Shown here: positions 1-5,218 of the stretch, in pieces
Layout of the letters: every line of letters begins with the position of its first letter
Position numbering within the stretch: position 1 is the stretch's first letter
From: Globobulimina sp.
Lineage: Eukaryota > Foraminifera > Rotaliida
DNA length: 5,218 bases
Assembly: GCA_003354225.1 (NCBI GenBank)
Contig: PIVH01000666.1
Span: 1 to 5,218 of the forward strand
Direction of reading: 5' to 3'
The notes under the pieces: generated by a model
Database searches by the model: none
What the model was told of the DNA's origin: nothing
The model's input: only the letters and a program-made list of their open reading frames with translations
Made by a program: the position numbers and the translations under genes

Positions 1-1168
1 CATATTTACCGCAGGTCTGCGATCTTCTAAATAGCCTTTTTGATCAACCTCACATTGCCGAGGAATGCGAATCGACGCACCGCGATCAGCCACACCATAT
101 TTAAATGTATTAATATCCGCAGTCTCATGATGTCCCGTTAACCGCTCATCGTTATCTTTACCGTATACGTCCATATGCAAATCATGGACTTTTTCTAATT
201 TCTCAATTGCGTCGATAATAGCATCAAACCCACCCTTTTCTCGCATCGCTTTCGTAGAATAATTAGTATGGCAGCCAGCGCCGTTCCAGTCTCCTTTAAT
301 CGGTTTTGGATCGTAAGAAATGACTACCTCAAAATCTTCAGCAACTCTGTTTAAAATATACCTCGCTAACCACATTTGGTCGCCACTGTCAATGCCGACA
401 CATGGACCGCATTGAAACTCCCATTGACCGGGCATTACTTCCGCATTTATGCCGGAAATGGTCAAACCGGCATACAAACACGCTCTATAATGTGCTTCTG
501 CGATATGGCGACCATACGCTACATTCGTACCAACTGAACAATAATATGGACCCTGTATACAACACAAATATATTAAAATGTATGAATGTCCGTGAATAAG
601 TATAATATATAACTTGTGCTTTGGGATAGCCATATTTTGGCCATCCTAATGGAGTGGTGCCAGTACTATCAAATATTGTGTATTCCTGTTCGATGCCGTA
701 CCATGGTTCTTGTTCGACCACTTCTTTTTCTTCAAAAACTTTTGCCGCAGCGGACCGGTGGTTGGTTTCTATTGGTTTTAATGTTTTTGCGTCTAAAGTC
801 TCACATAAACATAAAATGTTATCGCCGCCACGGAATGGATCACGTACATATTTTACGGGCTGTAGCCATATTTCAGAATAATGTCCTTCGGCTTGATTTG
901 TCGACGAACCCTTAATTATTTGTATCGTTATTGTTGTTTTTTATGCATGAATTTAATTAGTTAATTTCAGATATTTGCATACATCGTAATTCCAGCAAGG
1001 TATTTGGTTGATATTGGTTACTTTTTTAGGTAATGTTCTTGTTTTCGCTCGAATATCTAAGCCGTTACCACCAATCCAAATGTATTTACATTGAACTTTG
1101 CCAAATTGCTCTAGATTTAAATATTTATATAATGTTTCATAATTTTTACCAACTAATGATAGTTCCAT
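1..1168 (-). CDS. Glutamine synthetase type II, left copy, three exons, 3' end cut by window edge
   Basis: Exons on the minus strand are 1168-983, 910-614 and 552-1 (62, 99 and 184 codons), joined in phase 0. The product would make glutamine from glutamate, ammonia and ATP in the cytosol; GSII enzymes are ring-stacked oligomers. Visible GSII motifs in order are: an N-terminal beta-grasp segment with YIWIGG and [14 protein letters not shown] split by intron 1; the metal-binding [38 protein letters not shown], matching the ATP-region signature; RLTG; and EDRRP just before the edge. The start is the first ATG in the exon 1 frame, and its N-terminal length agrees with the paralogue. No targeting peptide is apparent. 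The gene keeps the usual Asp in YDPKP (codon at 312-310), which the right copy has lost. The last codon visible is Met345; roughly 30-75 residues lie outside. It is divergently arranged with the right copy. Family assignment is very secure; which copy is dominant is unknown. Confidence 0.96.
553..613 (-). other. Intron 2 of left GS copy (61 nt)
   Basis: It begins GTTATATATT after the KAQ codons and ends TATACAG before GPYYC. Splicing it out joins PKYGYPKAQ to GPYYCSVG, matching the continuous GSII sequence. The final 16 bases are identical to those of the right copy's intron 2. Confidence 0.93.
911..982 (-). other. Intron 1 of left GS copy (72 nt)
   Basis: It begins GTATGC directly after the YD codons and ends AAG directly before the GSST codons. 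Removing it restores the YDGSST active-site loop, which fixes both splice sites. The ATTAAC at 965-960 and AATAAC nearer the 3' end are branch-point candidates. The intron shares the block TTCATGCATAAA (951-940) with intron 1 of the right copy. Confidence 0.93.
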
Positions 1169-1334
1169 TTGGAGAGAGAGAGGCTCGAGAAGTAACGGAA
1201 AGGATTGAAAGAAGGAAAGGAATGAAGATGTTTTTTAAAAATAACTTAAATAAATAACCAAAAAAACACAAACCTAGCCTTACGTTTTTCTCTTCGTCCA
1301 TTCCTCAACCTACACCACCTCGCCGTATTTAATT
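1169..1334. promoter_or_regulatory. Divergent promoter and 5' leaders between the two GS genes
   Basis: Only 166 bases separate the two start codons, so both promoters and both leaders must sit here or overlap the opposite gene. On the plus strand, 1171-1230 is strongly purine-rich, including a GA run at 1171-1182, so the left gene has a pyrimidine-rich leader. The right gene also has a pyrimidine-rich stretch at 1284-1320. The centre, 1231-1258, is AT-only apart from one C and could hold TATA-like or nucleosome-free DNA; no element can be assigned with certainty. The sequence upstream of each ATG is not shared between the two copies, so their regulation may differ. Confidence 0.6.
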
Positions 1335-2741
1335 ATGTCCATAACAGATCTAAGCAAAGGTAAAAATTATACTGCAATGTCTCACTATTTAAATTTGGAG
1401 CAACACGGCAATATTCAATGTGAATATATTTGGATCGGGGGCAGCGGTTTGGATATTCGCGCTAAAACCAGAACATTACCTAAAATCACAGATATTAAGC
1501 AAATCCCTTGTTGGAACTATGATGTATGTAAATGTCCGAAATAATATAAATTTATTAACAAATTTCATGCATAAATAACAATATAAATAAGGGTTCATCG
1601 ACAGATCAAGCCGAAGGGCATTATTCTGAAATATGGCTACAGCCCGTAAAATATGTACGTGATCCATTCCGTGGCGGCGATAACATTTTATGTTTATGCG
1701 AGACTTTAGATGCAAAAACATTAAAACCAATAGAAACCAACCACCGAGGTAATGCATCCCAGATATTTGAAGAAAAAGCAGTGATGGATGAAGAACCATG
1801 GTATGGCATCGAACAGGAATACACAATATTTGATAGCACTGGCACCACTCCATTAGGATGGCCCAAATATGGCTATCCCAAAGCACAAGTTATATATTTA
1901 CGCATATTTATACATATTTACGCACTCCATACATTCGTGTGTAAATGGCTAACATTTGTGTTGTATACAGGGTCCATATTATTGTTCAGTTGGTACCAAT
2001 GTAGCGTATGGTCGCCATATCGCAGAAGCACATTATAGAGCGTGTTTGTATGCAGGTTTGACCATTTCTGGCATAAATGCGGAAGTAATGCCCGGTCAAT
2101 GGGAGTTTCAATGCGGTCCATGTGTTGGCATTGACAGTGGCGACCAAATGTGGTTAGCGAGGTATATTTTAAACCGAGTTGCTGAAGATTTTGAGGTAGT
2201 CATTTCTTACGCTCCGAAACCGATTAAAGGCGACTGGAACGGCGCTGGCTGTCACACTAATTATTCTACGAAATCAATGCGAGAAAAAGGCGGGTTTGAT
2301 GTTATTATTTCTGCCATCAAGAAATTAGAGAAAGTGCATAAAAAACATATGGCCGCCTATGGTAAAGACAACGATGAGCGGCTAACGGGACATCATGAGA
2401 CTGCGGATATTAATACATTTAAATATGGTGTGGCTGATCGTGGTGCGTCGATTCGCATTCCTCGGCAATGCGAGGTTGATCAAAAAGGCTATTTAGAAGA
2501 TCGCAGACCTGCGGCCAATATGGATCCATATATTGTGACATCGATGATTGCAGAAACGACCATTTTAACTCCCGATGTAAATGAGGTGATATCGAAGAAG
2601 GAGTATGATGTGGTACCCATTGAAGACAGTGAGAGTGGTTTATGTTTGATGGACGATAATAAAATCACAAAGGATATTACACAAAAAATTGAGGCCATAG
2701 CACAGATTTCTCAGCAATTATTACACCAATTAAATCAATAA
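1335..2741 (+). CDS. Glutamine synthetase type II, right copy, three exons, complete
   Basis: Exons are 1335-1523, 1592-1888 and 1971-2741 (63, 99 and 256 codons plus TAA), all phase 0, giving 418 residues. Its role is cytosolic ATP-dependent glutamine synthesis. Residues align almost one to one with animal GSII: EQEY (Glu137 and Glu139), [11 protein letters not shown] (Glu200 and Glu207), [17 protein letters not shown] (245-261, with His257), RLTG (Arg299) and LEDRRP (Glu338). These cover the metal-binding, ATP and glutamate-site residues, so the enzyme is probably active. Two oddities stand out. Residue 243 is Ala where GSII proteins, including the left copy, normally have Asp in (F/Y)DPKP. 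The protein also runs about 45 residues past the usual length near 373, with a charged tail ending in a Gln- and Leu-rich, possibly helical segment. The start ATG at 1335 is the first in frame and gives a normal N-terminus. An ATG at 1956 lies inside intron 2 and is not the start. Confidence 0.96.
1524..1591 (+). other. Intron 1 of right GS copy (68 nt)
   Basis: It begins GTATGT after the GAT codon of YD and ends AAATAAG before GGT TCA (GSS). It is at the same position and phase as in the left copy. A possible branch point is ATTAAC at 1554-1559. Unspliced reading hits a stop at 1542-1544. Confidence 0.94.
1889..1970 (+). other. Intron 2 of right GS copy (82 nt)
   Basis: It begins GTTATATATT after KAQ and ends GTATACAG before GPYYC. 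Good branch-point candidate CTAAC at 1949-1953, about 18 bases from the 3' splice site. It is 21 bases longer than the left copy's intron 2 and contains a short duplication, ATATTTACGC twice near 1893-1924, which accounts for much of the extra length. Confidence 0.94.
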
Positions 2742-2742
2742 A
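2737..2742 (+). promoter_or_regulatory. Possible AATAAA polyadenylation signal overlapping the GS stop codon
   Basis: AATAAA at 2737-2742 contains the TAA stop of the right GS gene (2739-2741), followed by a T-rich stretch. In AT-rich DNA this hexamer is expected by chance, so its function is unproven. If used, it would give an exceptionally short 3' UTR. Confidence 0.2.
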
Positions 2743-2976
2743 TTATTTTGTAGCGTTTTCATATGCATTTTTTTATTTTCCTTTCTGTTGTGTTTGCATT
2801 CAAACAAAAAAACAATACTAGTATTGATTTTTGTTCGTTTTGTATTTGTATCGTTATTTATAATTTTCAAAAAATTCGTTTGTTTATATATTATTTTATG
2901 TTTGCAATTTTCCTCCGCATTAACAATAACAATACGCATTTACGTCTGGGTTACGTCTGTTTACTCGTTCAGATGA

Positions 2977-2996
2977 AGCACGTTGGCTTACGTGCT
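2977..2996. repeat. Perfect 7-bp stem-loop
   Basis: AGCACGT (2977-2983) and ACGTGCT (2990-2996) are exact reverse complements around a 6-base loop, TGGCTT. The stem is more GC-rich than its surroundings. It could be a structured RNA element or a protein-binding site; function is unknown. Confidence 0.5.
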
Positions 2997-3012
2997 GTAC
3001 TTATTTTTGTTG

Positions 3013-3043
3013 TGTTCGGATTTAGTGCATTTTTGGCCGAACA
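3013..3043. repeat. Perfect 7-bp stem-loop next to the previous one
   Basis: TGTTCGG (3013-3019) pairs exactly with CCGAACA (3037-3043) across a 17-base loop. It lies 16 bases after the stem-loop at 2977-2996, making a two-hairpin arrangement. No RNA family is recognised. Confidence 0.45.
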
Positions 3044-3124
3044 GAAAGATTTATTTCAGCTGGTTTTAAGCTAAGCTTCCTTCTCCGGTTAGGTTAATAA
3101 TGGTTAGATGCACCATTCTCGCTA

Positions 3125-3248
3125 TTGCTTAGTTGCCTAGTTTGCTTATAAAATAGATATTGTTAAATATGCTTTAATAGTTGCTTTGTTGCTTAGTTGC
3201 TTAGTGTTAAGCAATTCCTTACTAACCAATTACTGCTTAGTTGCTCAG
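3125..3248. repeat. Interrupted 8-bp minisatellite, unit TTGCTTAG
   Basis: In-register exact or one-mismatch units are found at 3125-3132, 3133-3140, 3181-3188 (two mismatches), 3189-3196, 3197-3204, 3233-3240 and 3241-3248. The unit at 3197 also forms a perfect 7-bp hairpin, TTGCTTA-GTGT-TAAGCAA (3197-3214). It looks like a decayed tandem array broken by unrelated sequence. The unit is not a known telomere repeat. Confidence 0.7.
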
Positions 3249-3550
3249 TCGATAATGCAGCTATACCATATTCCATACTGATATATGCCTAGGTACTGCA
3301 CAAACTAAGCATACAGTGATGTATCGGATAAGATGAAGACGCTATGATCAACAATTGCTTGTTTACATAAAAATATGGACAGTATTCGTAAGGCATTCAT
3401 TTTAATCCTTGCTAATGAAACTTGAATATTTGTCAATGGAATATATATATCATAGAATCGTCCGCCGTATAATTATTATCAAATCCAAACAATAATACAA
3501 ATGCTTTCCAAGTTAAACCATGATCACATGGCCAAGGAAAAGATGATGTT
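3249..3550. other. Intergenic stretch with doubtful minus-strand open frames
   Basis: No confident gene. On the minus strand, one frame is open from 3570 to a TGA at 3433-3435 and an overlapping frame is open from 3472 to a TAG at 3305-3307. They meet at an AT dinucleotide run (3441-3450), so a slipped, decayed coding remnant is possible. Open frames of this length are expected by chance in DNA of this composition, and I recognise no family. Confidence 0.3.
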
Positions 3551-3703
3551 TTAACAAATATGTAAATTAGCACATTAGCACATTAGCAAATTAGCAAATT
3601 AGCAAATATGTAAATTAGCACATTAACAAATATGTAAATTCAAGAAAATTTTATTATGAAATTTGCACATTAACAAATATGTAAATTAGCACATTAGCAC
3701 ATT
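3551..3703. repeat. 8-bp TTAGCANA array with long direct repeats
   Basis: Consecutive 8-base units (TTAGCACA and TTAGCAAA) run through 3567-3606 and return near 3615 and 3686-3700. A 34-bp segment at 3551-3584 is repeated exactly at 3670-3703, and its first 18 bases occur again at 3623-3640. The array blends into the longer-period repeat that follows. Confidence 0.8.
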
Positions 3704-3713
3704 TTATTATGAA

Positions 3714-4230
3714 ATTAGAATTAATACAATCAGGAATTTTCAAGAAATTTTTATTATGAAATTTGCATATTAGCAAATATGTATAAATGTTTAGTTAAAA
3801 AAAAAACAACAAACAATCCAATCCATATCAATGGATCCAACAATCAATCAAAATATTTTTTATTATGAAAATTGCACACTAGCAAATATGATTAGTTATC
3901 AAACTAACATTATCGCAAATAATTAAAAACAAACAGTTATTTAGAAGATGGTACAGCGAATATGCTGCCATTATTATTGGTCATCGTAACACAACACATC
4001 CAATGAAACTCATTTTAGAATTGAATGCAATCAGAATTTTCAAGAAATTTTTATTATGAAATTTGCACATTAGCAAATATGTAATATTTAGTTATCAACA
4101 AAATACAAACATTCCAACAAATGATCCAACAAAATCCATATGAAACATTAAATGATCCAACAATAAATCTGACAATAATCAAAATTGCACACTAACATTA
4201 ATCGCAAATATTTTAAAACAAACAGTGAAT
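3714..4230. repeat. Degenerate direct repeat, period about 300 bp
   Basis: The 31 bases at 3737-3767 recur exactly at 4037-4067, an offset of 300. They are flanked on both sides by diverged matches: the attagaatt...caatcag block at 3714 and 4013, AGCAAATATGTA at 3773 and 4073, GATCCAAC blocks, and CTAACATTA-TCGCAAAT plus AAACAAACAGT near 3903-3936 and 4191-4225. Partial copies of the TTTATTATGAAA core also lie at 3641, 3703 and 3857. This is consistent with satellite-like tandem duplication. No coding potential, terminal repeats or target-site duplication was seen. Confidence 0.75.
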
Positions 4231-4531
4231 AATTTAAAGCAAATAATTTAAATTGCCAATCTATCAAACTTATATTTCATCAGGAATCTATGCAGTTTGT
4301 TAAAAATAGTTCAAAACGAATTTGTTATGCGAAATTGCGCAAATTCAATCACAATTATAAGCAATTGGATTGATGTTAATTCAAATCGTAAACAATTGGT
4401 ACACAAACACAAAATAACTTTTATATCATTTCAAGTTTTTGAAAATAACCAAATAAAATTTAATAATCAAAACTTTTTGATTTATCTTGTGTTGTGTTGC
4501 TTTGATTTGTTTTTTCTTTTATTTCTAATGT
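4231..4531. other. AT-rich intergenic DNA, no confident gene
   Basis: A plus-strand open frame at 4297-4533 has Asn, Ile and Phe bias typical of translated AT-rich noncoding DNA, no recognised domain and no conserved context. I see nothing else in the stretch. Confidence 0.4.
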
Positions 4532-4573
4532 GAATACAGAACCAAATTAATATCAATTAATTTCTCTGTATTC
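4532..4573. repeat. Long stem-loop (17 bp in two perfect blocks)
   Basis: GAATACAGA (4532-4540) pairs exactly with TCTGTATTC (4565-4573). Inside it, AAATTAAT (4544-4551) pairs exactly with ATTAATTT (4556-4563). The two blocks are separated by a 3-base against 1-base internal loop and closed by a 4-base ATCA loop. This is the strongest secondary structure I found in the window outside the GS palindrome. Confidence 0.7.
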
Positions 4574-4574
4574 T

Positions 4575-4604
4575 AACAACAATTGTACTCTGTGTATTGT
4601 TGTT
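4575..4604. repeat. Perfect 9-bp stem-loop abutting the previous one
   Basis: AACAACAAT (4575-4583) pairs exactly with ATTGTTGTT (4596-4604) around a 12-base loop. It begins two bases after the stem-loop at 4532-4573, so the two form a tandem hairpin element of 73 bases. Confidence 0.6.
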
Positions 4605-4651
4605 CAATTTATACTCAATACTTAAATATTACTGGACGAACTTTTTTTTAT

Positions 4652-4693
4652 TATGATCAATATAATATGATCATTATATGATCAATATGATCA
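4652..4693. repeat. Cluster of four TATGATCA octamers
   Basis: Exact TATGATCA copies start at 4652, 4666, 4677 and 4686, with spacings of 14, 11 and 9 bases. Each contains the palindrome TGATCA. It could be a decayed simple repeat or a cluster of binding sites; no function is known. Confidence 0.6.
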
Positions 4694-5218
4694 AAATTTT
4701 GCTCATATCTGACATATTTTGCCCATATCATAGTCTAACTCACAGTGTAAAAAGTACACTTTCCTTTAGGCTAACTTGCACGACTCACTCGACAAAACCA
4801 CATTACGCTAACTCGGACATAACTCGGGCGAGTCGCTCGCATATGCTGTATGCTTTTTGTTGTGATTATAGTTATATGTACAGATATATGTAGTCATGTT
4901 ATCATATATAGATATGATCAAATTTCTATGTACCATGATGTAATCAAAAAATTAAGTAAAAATTTACTTCAGAATTTTTTGTTGAATCATTTTTTGTCGT
5001 ATCGAATAATATTCCTCCGTACACTTGAATGCATAAATATCTTAATAGTTTATAGATAGACTAGATGTACCCAGATTGTTTAATCTTATCGATAAAGATA
5101 TTTATTCTTTTATAAAAAAGTGAAAAAGTTTTATAAATTCCTCGCTATAATTTTAACACTCTGAAAATATCCAAATTATATAGTTCAGCACCGTCGAATT
5201 TTTTCTAATTCTTCTATT
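4694..5218. other. AT-rich intergenic DNA with a small GC-richer island
   Basis: No gene is supported. At 4744-4760, AGTGTA and TACACT form a 6-bp hairpin with a 5-base loop. At 4821-4840 a GC-richer patch includes GCGAG-TCG-CTCGC, a 5-bp hairpin. A near-palindrome centred on TATCGATA lies around 5083-5099. Open frames at 4678-4893 and 4850-5059 have no recognisable features and look like chance. Confidence 0.4.

Larger units (their letters stand above)
1..2522. repeat. Large inverted duplication (GS palindrome) with unique 166-bp centre
   Basis: The arms are 1-1168 and 1335-2522. They are reverse-complement homologues covering three exons and two introns. By eye, protein identity is roughly two thirds in exon 1, about 90% in exon 2 (10 differences in 99) and about 95% in the shared part of exon 3 (10 differences in 184). 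Homology ends near the start codons. The left arm is cut by the window edge, so the full extent is unknown. Confidence 0.9.
2743..3110. other. AT-rich 3' flank of GS, no confident gene
   Basis: This stretch follows the GS stop. It holds a perfect 14-bp palindrome CAATACTAGTATTG at 2813-2826 and two stem-loops listed separately. Plus-strand open frames at 2763-3074 and 2788-2976 are rich in Phe, Ile and Asn, as expected from translated T-rich DNA, and I do not call them genes. Within one of them, the segment from the ATG at 2973 to the stop at 3074 would encode 33 residues with a signal-peptide-like hydrophobic stretch. Confidence 0.5.

Noticed and set aside
485-721. 78-codon minus-strand open frame
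   Set aside because: It begins in exon 2 of the left GS gene, reads through intron 2 and continues out of frame in exon 3; it exists only if the intron is ignored.
1033-1257. 74-codon plus-strand open frame crossing the promoter gap
   Set aside because: It is antisense to exon 1 of the left GS gene and then runs through the purine tract of the intergenic gap; its composition is that of noncoding DNA.
1476-1886. 136-codon minus-strand open frame across exon 2 of the right GS gene
   Set aside because: It is antisense to a conserved GS exon, and the matching plus-strand frame at 616-915 mirrors it in the left copy. Antisense openness follows from GS codon use.
1956-1970. ATG at 1956 as the start of a shorter GS
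   Set aside because: It lies within intron 2 upstream of the AG acceptor. Starting there would omit the EQEY metal-binding half of the enzyme.
2763-3074. 103-codon plus-strand open frame as a membrane protein
   Set aside because: Its Phe, Ile and Asn richness simply reflects T- and A-rich DNA; there is no recognised domain or codon bias like that of the GS exons.
3551-3703. CRISPR array or telomere tract
   Set aside because: The units are 8 bases with no constant spacer size, the locus is eukaryotic, and the unit matches no telomere repeat I know.
3714-4230. Transposable element
   Set aside because: There are direct repeats only; no terminal inverted repeats, transposase or reverse transcriptase motifs, or target-site duplications were seen.
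2742-5218. tRNA or rRNA gene in the noncoding half
   Set aside because: I looked for a GGTTCGA-like B box with cloverleaf pairing and for conserved rRNA words on both strands and found none convincing.

Overview
The window looks like nuclear DNA from a unicellular or otherwise compact, AT-rich eukaryote. The evidence is a pair of eukaryotic-type (GSII) glutamine synthetase genes, each interrupted by two very short GT-AG introns (61-82 bases), set in AT-rich DNA with simple repeats. The coding exons read without in-frame stops under the standard code and the complete gene ends in TAA. I cannot name the lineage from the sequence alone; a protist or early-branching fungus would fit.

Positions 1-2741 hold two glutamine synthetase paralogues arranged head to head. 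The left copy is on the minus strand (1168 down to 1) and runs off the window edge after 345 codons. The right copy is on the plus strand (1335-2741), is complete and encodes 418 residues. The intron positions are identical in both: after the YD of YDGSS, and after the KAQ that precedes GPYYC. Only 166 bases separate the two start codons, so that gap probably acts as a shared divergent promoter and supplies both 5' leaders. The two genes form a large imperfect palindrome. Identity is uneven: nearly identical in the first part of exon 3 and most of exon 2, much lower in exon 1 and absent upstream of the ATGs. This pattern suggests gene conversion between the arms.

Positions 2742-5218 contain no gene I can defend. 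From left to right they hold: an AT-rich flank with two perfect 7-bp stem-loops (2977-2996 and 3013-3043) and a short signal-peptide-like open frame; scattered copies of an 8-bp TTGCTTAG repeat (3125-3248); a stretch with overlapping minus-strand open frames of doubtful meaning (3305-3570); an 8-bp TTAGCANA array (3551-3703); a degenerate direct repeat with a period of about 300 bp (3714-4230); two abutting long stem-loops (4532-4604); a TATGATCA cluster (4652-4693); and featureless AT-rich DNA to the end.

Both GS genes should make cytosolic ammonia-assimilating enzymes, since neither shows an N-terminal targeting sequence. The complete copy has two oddities: a C-terminal extension of about 45-50 residues beyond the usual GSII end, and Ala in place of the usual Asp in the (F/Y)DPKP motif beside the ATP-binding signature. 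I see no clear evidence for an entirely new biological system. The palindromic GS pair and the repeat and stem-loop field are the parts most worth a second look.
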